From Candidatus Helarchaeota ASGARD archaeon Hel_GB_B (lineage in GTDB: Archaea > Asgardarchaeota > Lokiarchaeia > Helarchaeales > HEL-GB-B): a DNA stretch of 59,106 nucleotides. The notes below the pieces were generated by a model. It had not been told where the DNA came from. It saw only the letters and a program-made list of their open reading frames with translations, and made no database searches. The translations under genes were made by a program, and so were the position numbers. This document shows, piece by piece, positions 28,826-38,120 of this stretch (position 1 is the stretch's first letter; the number at the start of each line of letters is the position of its first letter). The DNA is taken from contig SUPR01000007.1 in the NCBI GenBank assembly GCA_005191425.1, forward strand, positions 1-59,106, in the 5' to 3' direction.

Positions 28826-29209
28826 TCAAGGCTTTTCCTCTTTTAGCAATTTTTTTATAACTGATACCAATTCATCCCCACTGAATGGTTTTGTAATATA
28901 TTCATTAGCTCCTACTTCAGCTCCTTTTTTCTTATCTTTTTCAAAAACTTTAGCTGTAAACATAACAATAATTGTATCTTTATATTTTGGGTCTGATTTG
29001 ATTTTCCTACACACTTCATAACCATCTATTTTAGGTAGTTTAATATCAAGTAGGACCAAAGCAGGTGATTCATCATAAATTTTCTTCAAAGCCTCCTCTC
29101 CATCATAAGCGGTACTAACTTTTAGACCTGCCATTTCTAATAATCTTTTTGCCAATCTTACAGTATCAGGTTCATCATCAACTACAAGAATTAAATCTTT
29201 GTCATTCAT
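28826..29209 (-). CDS. CheY-like response regulator receiver protein
   Basis: 127 residues, a single receiver domain with no output domain. The acidic pocket is D11-D12, the phospho-acceptor is D55 in V-L-L-D-I-K-L-P-K-I-D-G-Y-E-V, and the switch residues are T85 (F-T-A) and K107 (I-T-K-P-F). It should be phosphorylated by a histidine kinase not present in this window. It lies 15 bp downstream of a KaiC-like ATPase gene on the same strand, so the two probably form one signalling unit. Confidence 0.93.
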   Translation of the reverse strand: MNDKDLILVVDDEPDTVRLAKRLLEMAGLKVSTAYDGEEALKKIYDESPALVLLDIKLPKIDGYEVCRKIKSDPKYKDTIIVMFTAKVFEKDKKKGAEVGANEYITKPFSGDELVSVIKKLLKEEKP

Positions 29210-29224
29210 TGTATTCGCCTTAAT

Positions 29225-30670
29225 TTAAACAATAGGAATTAATCTTGTGTTAATATATCCTTCACTTGCATCAGAAACTATTGAATTAATCTCTGTTTCA
29301 GGCCGTATTCCATAAAGGACAAGAGCCTTATTTACTAAATCTAATTTCCAATGAGTTGATACCATATGACATAAGTTTTTAATTAGATTTTGATTTTCTT
29401 GAGTTTGGACTATTGTTATATTATCACCAGCTCGTGACTTTGCTATTTGCTTGGCTATTGTCCTTATTAAATCATTTTCATTATAAATGTGTTGCAAAGA
29501 CCCAAGTCCTAAGAATGTCAAAACTGGCCATCCAAATTCATCATTATAATGCGCAATTTTCTCATCTATCAACTTAAAATCTTCTTCAGTATAATCCACA
29601 TTGTCTTGCGTTAAATTCAAATTACTTTTTTCAATTCCAATATTTATTGTCGAAATTAATTTTCTCAAACGCTCCTTACCAACAAAACCTTCGAGATATT
29701 TATTAAAAATTACGGGCGAAATCCCTTCAGGTAAAATTGCGACTAGACCTCTTTCTAAATTTAAATGATTTACCATAATTGGAATTAATATACTATATGA
29801 TGCTTCACCTATTCCATGTGCAATTTCAATTAGGTTCCAGCTACCTTTTTCAAATCCTCCATCGGTCAAAATGTCGAAATCTGGCATTCCAGTTGAAATA
29901 TAATTTTTATTTGGGTCTGGAATAGGCTCGGGTCTAATTAAAATTTCGGGAAAATTAAATTTGAAAGGAGGAAAATATCTAAATTTAGCATCATTTAATG
30001 TATATAAATATTCTGGCTGGATATTTTTGATCCCTCTTATCTTCTGTATCTCAATAGTCCTAATCCGCCTATTATAATATCTTGAGTTATTTAATATTAA
30101 AACGCCATCAACAAGATAGTCCATAAAATTCTCATTTGAGTCTTCTAAAACAAAAACTAATTTAAAATTGTGTTGTCGGACTAATTCAGTTAATACTGGT
30201 TCAATTCTATTTTTTTCAAATTGTCCATTGTTAATCCCTGCCTCAGCAACAGCATTCCAACTATCTATAACTATAGTACAATTCTCAATATTTTCGGTAA
30301 ATTCAAAAATTTTTACAAAAAAGTCTGGAGTATTTTGAAACTTTAACTTGTTTTTAAGATTTTTAATAGTATCTTGAGATGGGAGCATTAGATCTACATT
30401 TGAAGCATCAATAAATCTTATTTTTTCAATATAATTTTCAAGCCACGGATATTGTAATTTGATTAAATTTGGCATTACTCTCGTTGAAATATATATCGGT
30501 GTATTATCGTTTTTTAAGGACTCTTTTAAAATAGCTAACGCTAGACTTGTTTTGCCTGTACCTGCCATACCCTTTATTAATAGCGAAAAACCAAATGGTA
30601 AATTCAAGAATTTTATTAGCTCAATAGGTAAATTGACATTTTCATATCTTTTCATTCCGAGATACTCCAA
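29225..30670 (-). CDS. KaiC/RAD55-like tandem RecA-fold ATPase
   Basis: 481 residues with two RecA-type halves. The first has a full Walker A, G-M-A-G-T-G-K-T at 34-41, and a Walker B-like C-T-I-V-I-D-S-W-N. The second starts after T-G-M-P-D-F-D-I-L-T-D-G-G-F-E-K-G-S, a KaiC-type lead-in, but the loop that should be Walker A reads E-I-A-H-G-I-G-E-A-S and has no lysine, so this half is probably not catalytic. Archaeal relatives include KaiC-like proteins and GvpD-type regulators. Coupling with CheY suggests an ATPase switch downstream of a two-component signal. Confidence 0.75.
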   Translation of the reverse strand: MEYLGMKRYENVNLPIELIKFLNLPFGFSLLIKGMAGTGKTSLALAILKESLKNDNTPIYISTRVMPNLIKLQYPWLENYIEKIRFIDASNVDLMLPSQDTIKNLKNKLKFQNTPDFFVKIFEFTENIENCTIVIDSWNAVAEAGINNGQFEKNRIEPVLTELVRQHNFKLVFVLEDSNENFMDYLVDGVLILNNSRYYNRRIRTIEIQKIRGIKNIQPEYLYTLNDAKFRYFPPFKFNFPEILIRPEPIPDPNKNYISTGMPDFDILTDGGFEKGSWNLIEIAHGIGEASYSILIPIMVNHLNLERGLVAILPEGISPVIFNKYLEGFVGKERLRKLISTINIGIEKSNLNLTQDNVDYTEEDFKLIDEKIAHYNDEFGWPVLTFLGLGSLQHIYNENDLIRTIAKQIAKSRAGDNITIVQTQENQNLIKNLCHMVSTHWKLDLVNKALVLYGIRPETEINSIVSDASEGYINTRLIPIV

Positions 30671-30748
30671 AAGGATATATATGATGAATTTTTCGGGTCT
30701 ACAATTAAAAACTCTTTTGGTAAATTAATGACCTTTTTGTTCAGAATA

Positions 30749-32152
30749 TTAAACATCTTGTTCAATAATATCTTGGATAAATGAAATTATCTCATCAGCC
30801 ATCTTTTGCGTTTTACTTTCCTTTTCCGTTTCCACAAAAATTCTAATTATTGGTTCAGTACCTGAAGCTCTTACTAAAAACCAACTAGATTTATTAATAA
30901 ATTTTACACCATCAATTGTATTAAGTTCATATTGCGAATATTTTTCCTTAAGTGCACTTATAATCTTTTCATATTTTTTTTCTGGGTATTTGACACTTGT
31001 CTTAATCATATAATATTTTCTTGGAAGCTTTTTAACTAATTCAGAAACGCTTGTATCATTTTTTGCAAGAATTTCTAAAATTTTGGCACATGCCATGGGG
31101 CCATCTCGAGCATTGTTAAAATATGGGAGCATTATTCCACCACAACTACCCTCGCCGCCTATTGCATCAACATTTTTCTTTACCAATTCATTTAATTTTG
31201 TTGCGACAAAAACTTCGCCTACTCGGACTTCTTCATAATTTGCATTATATTTTTTGGCCAGATCATAAAAAATTCTTGAGGAAGCTACGTTCAAAACAAG
31301 AGTACAGTTATCATGTGTTTCTAAATAATCTTTTACTATCAATGCTAAGCCAATGTCTTCACTTAAAACTTTTCCGGTTCCATTTTCAGCTATTACAACT
31401 CTATCAGCATCTAAATCATGTGCAAACCCAATATCTGCTCCGCTACTCTTAACCGCACCGGTTAAATCTGTTAGATTCTCAGGCTTTGGCTCAATTTTCC
31501 GAGGAAAATACGGGTATTCATCATTTAATGTATCATTTATTATTTGGGTCTTACACTGCATTTTAATAAAAAGTTGTGGAGTAACTGTTAGTCCACACCC
31601 TGCTACTGGATCTAATACTACTTTAAATTTTTTCTTCTTAATTAAAGAAACATCTACATTGTTTAAAATTGAATGTATATATCCACCTATTCCATCCCGT
31701 TTTGAAATATGCCCTAAATCATTATAACTTACAAAATTAAATGATTTTGTTTTATATACTTCCATAATTCTATTGAGATAATTTGAAGTAATGTATGTCT
31801 TCGTATCACCATTTATAAATTTGATACCATTCCAATCCTCCGGAATGTGCGACCCAGTAATCATAACTCCGCCATTTGCACCATTATGCTTAATATTATA
31901 TAGTAAACATGGTGATGGACACACACCCAAATTTATAACATTTATTCCAACTGAAATAAGCCCGTTAATTATATCGTTTCTAAGCATCCGACTAGTCAAC
32001 CGCGTATCCCGTGCCAACAACACAGATTTACCCTGACCAAGTAAAGTACCAAATGCTTCCGCCAATTCAAGTGCCATATTCGGCGTAAGCTTTCCTGTCT
32101 CTCCCCTGATGCCAAGTGAGGTAATTATTACATTTGACGACAATATCATCAA
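30749..32152 (-). CDS. phosphohexomutase (phosphoglucosamine/phosphomannomutase family)
   Basis: 467 residues, alpha-D-phosphohexomutase fold. The catalytic serine loop is T-G-S-H-I-P (Ser101) where T-A-S-H-N-P is usual, the metal loop is D-L-D-A-D-R-V, the sugar-binding loop G-G-E-G-S-C-G-G, and the phosphate loop R-A-S-G-T-E-P-I-I-R-I. The enzyme moves phosphate between C6 and C1 of a hexose; GlmM-type or ManB-type substrate cannot be separated by eye. Because all four loops are present it should be active despite the altered serine loop. The 540 bp upstream contain no gene. Confidence 0.88.
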   Translation of the reverse strand: MMILSSNVIITSLGIRGETGKLTPNMALELAEAFGTLLGQGKSVLLARDTRLTSRMLRNDIINGLISVGINVINLGVCPSPCLLYNIKHNGANGGVMITGSHIPEDWNGIKFINGDTKTYITSNYLNRIMEVYKTKSFNFVSYNDLGHISKRDGIGGYIHSILNNVDVSLIKKKKFKVVLDPVAGCGLTVTPQLFIKMQCKTQIINDTLNDEYPYFPRKIEPKPENLTDLTGAVKSSGADIGFAHDLDADRVVIAENGTGKVLSEDIGLALIVKDYLETHDNCTLVLNVASSRIFYDLAKKYNANYEEVRVGEVFVATKLNELVKKNVDAIGGEGSCGGIMLPYFNNARDGPMACAKILEILAKNDTSVSELVKKLPRKYYMIKTSVKYPEKKYEKIISALKEKYSQYELNTIDGVKFINKSSWFLVRASGTEPIIRIFVETEKESKTQKMADEIISFIQDIIEQDV

Positions 32153-32691
32153 AACAATTTTCTTTTTATTTTTAATATATTCAAAATTTATTATAAACCT
32201 AAACTTATTTTTTTAATCGTGTTTTTTAATTTTTTTTGAGTAAATTAATTAATTTCTAATAATTCATTATTTGATATCCTTTAGACTTATACTATAATAA
32301 TATGCATTTTATTTGTTTCTCCAATATTAATTGAGATATCATAAAAATCTATTATCTTCTTATATTTTTTAATATATTTTTAATTTCTTTTATAGCAAGT
32401 TTAGGATATTTCTTTCTCTATACTATGATTCATTTAATAGTTGTTCAAGAAATATACGAAAAAATTAAAAAATTTATCTTAAATTTCTTTATTTCAAATT
32501 AAATATCATATTTTATAATGTCAATCTAAATTTTGGATTTTATCCTTTTTACATTTTTATCTTAAAATAATAAAATAAGTTAGATATTAAAGTTCCTAAT
32601 CTTTATAAAATTAAATTCTTTAATATTTTAATTTAAAATTTTTTTTGACTTTTTCTCTCGAAATATAAAAAAAATATGGTGAAATTGTAAA
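32153..32691. other. intergenic region, no gene seen
   Basis: AT-rich divergent spacer between the phosphohexomutase gene and the broken surface-protein gene. It presumably holds both promoters, but none could be picked with confidence in such biased sequence. No repeats or RNA genes were found. Confidence 0.45.
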
Positions 32692-33529
32692 ATGAAAAAA
32701 AAAGATAGACTTAATTTATTTATAATATTATTACTTTCGTTGATGCTATTGGTTTCATCATCTGCGATAATAATTGGCCATACTTCCTCTACTACTAAAA
32801 CTAAAATCTTGTATATTTATAATGACGACTTAACCACAGCTAATGATTATAAAAAATTTACTTGAATTAAATGATTATTCTGTATCCTTATTGAATACTT
32901 CTAGTTTAGGTTCAATTGATTTTTCCTTATATAATTTGATAATAATTGGTGGAGATACTGCCTATTCAGGGTCTAATTGGGGTTCCAATAATCTATCTCT
33001 AATTATTCAAAAAGCAAATAAACCAATAATTGGTATATATAGAGGCGGTGCGGTCTATTTTAGCAATATTTCCTTATATATTGGATGGGATAACTCTTGG
33101 ACTATTTCTAGTACAAATGGGACAAAAACAATGGAATTTTCAAGCAAACTATATAATTATCCATATCCTTTTAAAGATTATACCAAATATATTCTTTATT
33201 CAAAACTTGTCCATGCAATTGCAATTTATAATCCAACAAATCTATCAAACATGGAAATAATTGGTCGGCAATTGAATAACGCAAATCATTATCCTATTAT
33301 TATGGAAAATTGGAAATATCTCCTCTGAGGTTTTTCTGATGGTCCTACCAATATGACCGTATTTGGTTTAAATATGTATCTTAATCATGTAAATTATATG
33401 GTTAATCCACCAACTAATACAACAACTCCATCTATTCCAGGTTTCGAACTTTTATATGTGGTCTTGGTGATAATTTCCTTTCTATATATATTAATTCTTA
33501 TTAAAAAATCAATGAAAAAACAATTTTAA
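32692..33529 (+). pseudogene. secreted, C-terminally anchored protein with GATase-like domain, frameshifted
   Basis: ATG 32692 starts a signal peptide (M-K-K-K-D-R, then a long Leu/Ile run and S-S-S-A). That frame ends soon after Y-N-D-D-L-T-T-A-N-D-Y at a TGA. The protein continues in the next frame after an A6 run near 32855-32860 with L-L-E-L-N-D-Y-S-V, and I-I-I-G-G-D and K-P-I-I-G-I-Y-R-G-G suggest a Rossmann/glutamine-amidotransferase-like fold. A TGA at 33326-33328 stops it, yet the frame goes on to a Pro/Thr linker, I-P-G-F-E, a hydrophobic span and K-K-S-M-K-K-Q-F. That tail is like archaeal PGF-CTERM-type surface-protein sorting signals. One frameshift and one nonsense codon make this a pseudogene unless sequence errors are responsible. 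Confidence 0.7.
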
Positions 33530-33613
33530 CTTTCTTTTTAAAGAATTTTTTTCTTTTATCTTTTTTAAATTTGTATTTTTAATGAAAAATTAATATTCTT
33601 TTAAAAAGTAGTT

Positions 33614-34855
33614 TTATTCACAAACTATTATTGAATCAAGCATATCATCAAGTTTAGGCCTTTCAGCTTTTTCTCTTGGAGCTCCCTCAACTATCTTGAT
33701 TTCAGGTATATCATCAGAAATCTGACCTCCTGACCTCGGGCGAGCTGAGGATAAATCAATTCCACTTGGAATATTTTTTAATATATTTGTTATTATATCA
33801 TTTGATAATGACTTAATTTCTTTACTTATTTCAGATGAAATAGTTTGTTTTAATTCAGATACGATTGATTTAGTATCAATTTGAGCTGAAACCTGTATAT
33901 TTGGGTATGCATTATTTATCTGTTGAATTCCTTTGGACAAGGATAATTGGATATCTTGGATCATTTTATCCGACAATGGAATTGCTTTAGTTGGTGCTTC
34001 AATCATCTCTGCACCACTTTTTTCAGTCTCTTTTCTTTTGAATTGCTCTTTAATTTTATTTAAAAGAATAATAGCATTTTTTACATCTAATCGTCGCTGA
34101 ACACCTAATACTTCCAGTTTATTTGTTATTTCATTAATTGATTTTTCGTCCTTACTGTTAATCACTTCTTCTGCCATATTTCTAATATGTTTGATATTAA
34201 GTTTGACCAGTATTTTTTCGGCTTTTTGGTTATCTGATATTAATATATGGTCAAGGATGGCTTGAAAATATTCTAATTCAGCTAAAAGTGGGTTTTGGTT
34301 GCTGAGAAGATAACCTGCTCTACTATGGAAAGTTAATGCAATATCATATTGCTTTAGATTCTCATTTATTTCAGCGAGCCCCTTACATGCCATTAATATA
34401 AAAGGAGTATAGTCATTGTCGTTTTTTCTACTTTTTGTGATCATTAAAACTTTAAATAGAGATTGAGCAAATTCATTTCTAATTTGATCAAGTTCGGCTT
34501 GATTTCCTGTAGCTAATATCATTGATTCAGCATTTTTAAAAAATTCAAATCCCTGTTTATATAAATTTAAGTCTTTTTTATTTGTTCCGTCAATTAGATA
34601 TAATTTCATTGCATTTTGAAGTCTTCTTACTGCCATTAAATAGTTTTGGTCAATTGAAATCGTTTTATTAGTTAAATTACTAGCAAATTGTGGTAATTTC
34701 TCGCCTAAATCTGATAATTCTGTTAAAACTCTTTCTACTGTATTTTCTACATTATTAATCTCTTCTTCTAATTTGAGATCTGATACATCTTTTAAAAGAT
34801 TTTTAGTGATATCTTCTATTTCTTCTATTTCCTTATTTGAGGCTTCTTTGTCCAA
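33614..34855 (-). CDS. alpha-helical TPR/SNAP-like protein next to the actin-like gene
   Basis: 413 residues, almost entirely helical. An acidic coiled-coil-like start (residues 1-60) leads to helical hairpins (Y-L-M-A-V-R-R-L-Q-N-A-M; Y-D-I-A-L-T-F-H-S-R-A-G-Y-L-L) with TPR or SNAP-like spacing to about residue 270, then a further helix region and a low-complexity tail rich in Pro, Arg, Gly and Asp. No enzymatic motif is seen. It is on the same strand and 154 bp downstream of the ParM-like actin gene, so a role as a filament-binding partner is inferred from context only. Confidence 0.6.
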   Translation of the reverse strand: MDKEASNKEIEEIEDITKNLLKDVSDLKLEEEINNVENTVERVLTELSDLGEKLPQFASNLTNKTISIDQNYLMAVRRLQNAMKLYLIDGTNKKDLNLYKQGFEFFKNAESMILATGNQAELDQIRNEFAQSLFKVLMITKSRKNDNDYTPFILMACKGLAEINENLKQYDIALTFHSRAGYLLSNQNPLLAELEYFQAILDHILISDNQKAEKILVKLNIKHIRNMAEEVINSKDEKSINEITNKLEVLGVQRRLDVKNAIILLNKIKEQFKRKETEKSGAEMIEAPTKAIPLSDKMIQDIQLSLSKGIQQINNAYPNIQVSAQIDTKSIVSELKQTISSEISKEIKSLSNDIITNILKNIPSGIDLSSARPRSGGQISDDIPEIKIVEGAPREKAERPKLDDMLDSIIVCE

Positions 34856-35008
34856 ACAATTCCACCAATGATGAAAAACTAAATTATCTTTTATTATTCA
34901 ATATTAACTCCAATATAAAAAAATCTTATGTTTGAATAATTAAGGAATAAATTAATTTTAATCCAAATAACGAAGAACTTTTAATTTTAAAAGTAAAAAA
35001 TATTTAGA

Positions 35009-36040
35009 TTATTGAGTTTTTGCTACCAGTTCAAAACCCATTGCATTTGAAAGGACTGGATTTTCTGGAATTACTACATGGTCTGGTTTTGATACCAATT
35101 TTCCTGATATTATTGCTTCTTTAATACTCTCTCCAAAATTGTAAGCTCCACCTCCGCATATAATATAGTATTCCACAAATGCGTCTGGTGGTAAGGTAGA
35201 AATTAGCCGCAACACTTCATCAATTATTATTTTACTAATCTGTTTTGCATAATATTCTCTAATTTCTTTAATTGAATATGTCTGTCCCCCAATCATTACT
35301 GTATCTTTTCCTTTTTTAATTGTCATCATTAAATCAAATGGTTTTATAATGGCTCCAGTTTTTTCTCCTAATGCTTTCGCCATTCGTGATGTTAAAGTAT
35401 CTGTAGCCTCTACAAGTGAACCTGAAGCTGTCCGCATAGGACGCCCTTGATACATAGTTAAAATATCAGTACTTCCATGTCCAATATCTATAATTACTGT
35501 ATCTACTGCTGTTTCTTCACCCTTTGATTTTAATACCATATAATATGTCCCAAAAGGTTCTGGAAGTACTAAAGTCTTTTTAATATTTATCGTTAACGAT
35601 TTAATTTCATTAGTAGCATCATTGCGTATCTCTATATTTATTTGCCCTTTTAGCATTCTACTTAAATTTTTCATTACATTCATTGAAGTTGCTACTGGTA
35701 CCCCAGTACTAACTATAACATCTTCATCTTCGTCTACTAATAGCCCTAACGCAGCTTTTATTGCAATAAATGTTTCTTCTGCCGATTTCATCTGCCCTTC
35801 ACTTGCTAATGGCCGCTTCACCTCTGATTGAGTCCGCGCTAGCTCTCCAACATACCATTCTTGATCTTCTTCTATTAAGACCATATTATTTACGAGCGAT
35901 TTGTCTAATGACATTCCTGTCCAGCCAGGGTTTGGTTCTCCAATTATACTGGGTATCATATATACTTGAGACCCGCATACCACTTTAATAGTTGATGTAC
36001 CCAAATCAATGCCAACATGTATTGTCATATTACTCATCAT
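35009..36040 (-). CDS. archaeal actin-like ATPase, ParM/Ta0583 type
   Basis: 343 residues with the actin/Hsp70 nucleotide fold: phosphate-1 loop G-I-D-L-G-T-S-T-I-K-V, phosphate-2 loop I-I-D-I-G-H-G-S-T-D-I-L, and adenosine motif I-I-C-G-G-G-A-Y-N-F-G. Size and the compact N-terminal domain fit the archaeal ParM-like proteins such as Ta0583 rather than the larger Asgard lokiactins or crenactin. It should polymerise with ATP. No ParR-like gene or parC repeats are seen nearby, so a plasmid segregation role is not supported. The helical gene downstream may encode a partner. Confidence 0.87.
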   Translation of the reverse strand: MMSNMTIHVGIDLGTSTIKVVCGSQVYMIPSIIGEPNPGWTGMSLDKSLVNNMVLIEEDQEWYVGELARTQSEVKRPLASEGQMKSAEETFIAIKAALGLLVDEDEDVIVSTGVPVATSMNVMKNLSRMLKGQINIEIRNDATNEIKSLTINIKKTLVLPEPFGTYYMVLKSKGEETAVDTVIIDIGHGSTDILTMYQGRPMRTASGSLVEATDTLTSRMAKALGEKTGAIIKPFDLMMTIKKGKDTVMIGGQTYSIKEIREYYAKQISKIIIDEVLRLISTLPPDAFVEYYIICGGGAYNFGESIKEAIISGKLVSKPDHVVIPENPVLSNAMGFELVAKTQ

Positions 36041-36232
36041 ATTTCTTATTAGTTAAATAAACATAATAAATTAACATTTATTAATTTTAATTAATTCTAT
36101 TTATAAAAATACGAAATTTATTTTTTAATTTAAATAACTTATGAAGTAAAATTTAAATACTATTTTATTATCTTTATCTTAAACGTTTTTAGATAATTAT
36201 TATATTAATGAACAATATTGTAGCCCTAAAAA

Positions 36233-36329
36233 AGCGGGTTAGGGAAGCTAGGTCGATCCCACCGGGCTCATATTCAATAGAACTTGATAAGATACCCGGA
36301 GATCAGTGGTTCAAATCCACTACCCGCTA
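36233..36329 (+). tRNA. initiator tRNA-Met (CAT) with a 21-nt intron
   Basis: The acceptor stem AGCGGGT (36233-36239) pairs with ACCCGCT (36322-36328), discriminator A at 36329. D-stem GGGA/TCCC; anticodon stem CCGGG (36262-36266) with CCCGG (36295-36299); T-arm AGTGG/CCACT with loop TTCAAAT. The anticodon CAT is at 36269-36271. Bases 36273-36293 interrupt the loop after position 37, the canonical archaeal intron site. The A1-U72 pair and the GGG:CCC in the anticodon stem are initiator hallmarks. CCA is not encoded. A T-rich run follows as likely terminator. Confidence 0.93.
36273..36293 (+). other. tRNA intron (bulge-helix-bulge type expected)
   Basis: These 21 bases lie between anticodon loop positions 37 and 38. 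TCAA near the 5' end and TTGA near the 3' end can pair, giving an intron hairpin next to the anticodon stem, as needed for the archaeal splicing endonuclease. Exact bulge registers were not modelled. Confidence 0.8.
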
Positions 36330-36628
36330 TCATTTTTATTTTTAATTTTAAATTTTTATTAGTCTTAAATTCTACTACTTTAATTAAATAATACCTTTTG
36401 TTATGTAGAATTAACCATATTTTAAAATTTATTACAAAATATTGATGGAATAATTAAGATTCGGATGCGTTTTTCTTATCTATTCTATTTACTTTTTATA
36501 TTGTTTATTTCACTTTTTATAATTCTTTTTTCACGAGTTTAAGTAAAATTTAAAAAATATAAAATATAATAACCATCTAATTACATCACAATTAAAATAA
36601 TTATTACATATTAAAATCTAAAAATAAA

Positions 36629-36829
36629 ATGGACTGTGTTTATATGGGTCTTTGGTCTCAAATAAAAGATTATTTAGGAAAGACATTCTCAATTGACCAA
36701 TTTATGGAAATTTTAGGAATGGACGATTCTGATAAGCGAGAAGCTCGAAATGTTTTACACCAACTATATTTGTCTGGCAAAATTAGGCGGATAAATAATT
36801 CAAGAAATATGTATATTAAATTAGAATAA
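36629..36829 (+). CDS. small winged-helix-like protein
   Basis: 66 residues (ATG 36629; ATG 36644 is an alternative). It has the pattern of a compact winged helix: F-S-I-D-Q-F-M-E-I-L-G-M-D, then A-R-N-V-L-H-Q-L-Y-L-S-G-K-I-R-R-I, then a final strand. This could be a small DNA-binding regulator or a stand-alone domain in a protein complex. It is followed after about 90 bp by the LLM oxidoreductase gene on the same strand. No closer family is recognised. Confidence 0.55.
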   Translation: MDCVYMGLWSQIKDYLGKTFSIDQFMEILGMDDSDKREARNVLHQLYLSGKIRRINNSRNMYIKLE

Positions 36830-36917
36830 TCTTTATCAATTTTCTCTTTATCAATTTTCAAATGACGTCTCTTTTTCAATTTGACAGTTTGATTATTTTT
36901 ACGTTTTTAAATTTTAA

Positions 36918-38000
36918 ATGGTGAGAACGAATTTGATTAAATTTGGAGTCGATCACGCCACAAATTCAACTTTATTGATGCACGATTTGGACGCCATTAC
37001 TAAATCAGCACTTTTAGCTGACTCTTTGAATTATGATGGTATTTTTTTTATGGACCATTTAAATTGGACACCAACTAATTCTCAAATTGCTAATAATTGG
37101 ATATTTTTAAGTTCATTAATCAATAGAATTAAAAAATCTACACTAGGAATATTAGTAACCGACCCTCATAGAAATCATCCCGCTATATTAGCTCAAATGC
37201 ATGCTACATTGGACTTTTTGACTGATGGGCGCTTTATTTTAGGAATAGGTGCAGGAGAAGGTGCCAATATTAACCAATATGGAATTAAATGGGACAGACC
37301 TGTTTCTAGATTAAAAGAGGCTATTGAAGTCATGCAAGAGCTGTGGAACGCAAAAAGTAATAGAAGAGCTAATTATAACGGAGAATTTTTCACATTAAAA
37401 GATGCATTCCTCCAAATTAAATTCAAAAAATCACCACAATTATGGGTTGCTGGAAATGGTACAAAAACCAGAGAACTAACAGCTAAATATGGGACTGGTT
37501 GGTTCCCTAATTCTATTCCACAAAAAATTTATCGAAGGTGGTCTTCTGAAATTAATGATATGGCTGAAAAATTCGGTAGAAAAAACACTGACATTGTCCA
37601 CGCATACCAAATTTATATCTATTTATCTGAAGACGAAAATGCTGCATTTAATACCCTTAGACCAATTATGACTGTTTTTTCAATGAAAGAAGAGATTATT
37701 AAAGAATTTAATTTAAAATTCCCTCAAAATATGAATTTTCACAAGATGATGACTCATAATACATTATTAGGAATGAAAAAAGCTCAAAGAAAAGTATTCG
37801 ATTATTCTCAATATGTCCCTGATTCAATTCTAAAAGATATGTGCGCCTTTGGTCCGGTCGATAATATCATTTCCAAACTTGAAGATTTTATAAAAGCCGG
37901 AGTAGAATATTTCGTCTTAATGTTCATTGGAAATAATTATTACGAACAAATAAAAGAATTTAGTTCTAAAATTATCCCATATTTTCAAGAGTATAAATAA
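36918..38000 (+). CDS. LLM-class flavin/F420-dependent oxidoreductase
   Basis: 360 residues, luciferase-like TIM barrel. Typical blocks are D-S-L-N-Y-D-G-I-F-F-M-D-H, L-G-I-L-V-T-D-P-H-R-N-H-P, F-I-L-G-I-G-A-G-E-G-A-N, and L-W-V-A-G-N-G. The P-x-R-H-P-like segment and G-I-G-A-G-E are shared by F420-dependent enzymes such as methylene-tetrahydromethanopterin reductase (Mer) and glucose-6-phosphate dehydrogenase. With an acetyl-CoA pathway operon 1.3 kb downstream, a Mer-like role is tempting but not proven; generic F420 oxidoreductases are equally compatible. Confidence 0.8.
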   Translation: MVRTNLIKFGVDHATNSTLLMHDLDAITKSALLADSLNYDGIFFMDHLNWTPTNSQIANNWIFLSSLINRIKKSTLGILVTDPHRNHPAILAQMHATLDFLTDGRFILGIGAGEGANINQYGIKWDRPVSRLKEAIEVMQELWNAKSNRRANYNGEFFTLKDAFLQIKFKKSPQLWVAGNGTKTRELTAKYGTGWFPNSIPQKIYRRWSSEINDMAEKFGRKNTDIVHAYQIYIYLSEDENAAFNTLRPIMTVFSMKEEIIKEFNLKFPQNMNFHKMMTHNTLLGMKKAQRKVFDYSQYVPDSILKDMCAFGPVDNIISKLEDFIKAGVEYFVLMFIGNNYYEQIKEFSSKIIPYFQEYK

Positions 38001-38120
38001 ATAGTTATTCAAATCAATAAAAACTGCCCCCAATTTAAAAATAGAATATGGGATTATTTATTCCATTCACATTAGTGTCAAGATATATCTTTTTTCTTCT
38101 ATTTGAATTGTAACTCAAAC

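Noticed and set aside
31123..31727. Two plus-strand frames over the phosphohexomutase
   Set aside because: Antisense of conserved catalytic loops; no ribosome-binding site or independent features.
33326..33328. In-frame TGA as selenocysteine in the broken surface protein
   Set aside because: The gene also has a frameshift, the context is an extracytoplasmic loop, and no SECIS-like hairpin was seen in the following sequence. Decay or error is simpler.
35009..36040. Plasmid partition (parM) locus
   Set aside because: No ParR-like gene or clustered centromere repeats are present and the surroundings are chromosomal.
36233..36329. Elongator tRNA-Met or tRNA-Ile2 reading of the CAT tRNA
   Set aside because: A1-U72 and the three G:C pairs of the anticodon stem favour the initiator.
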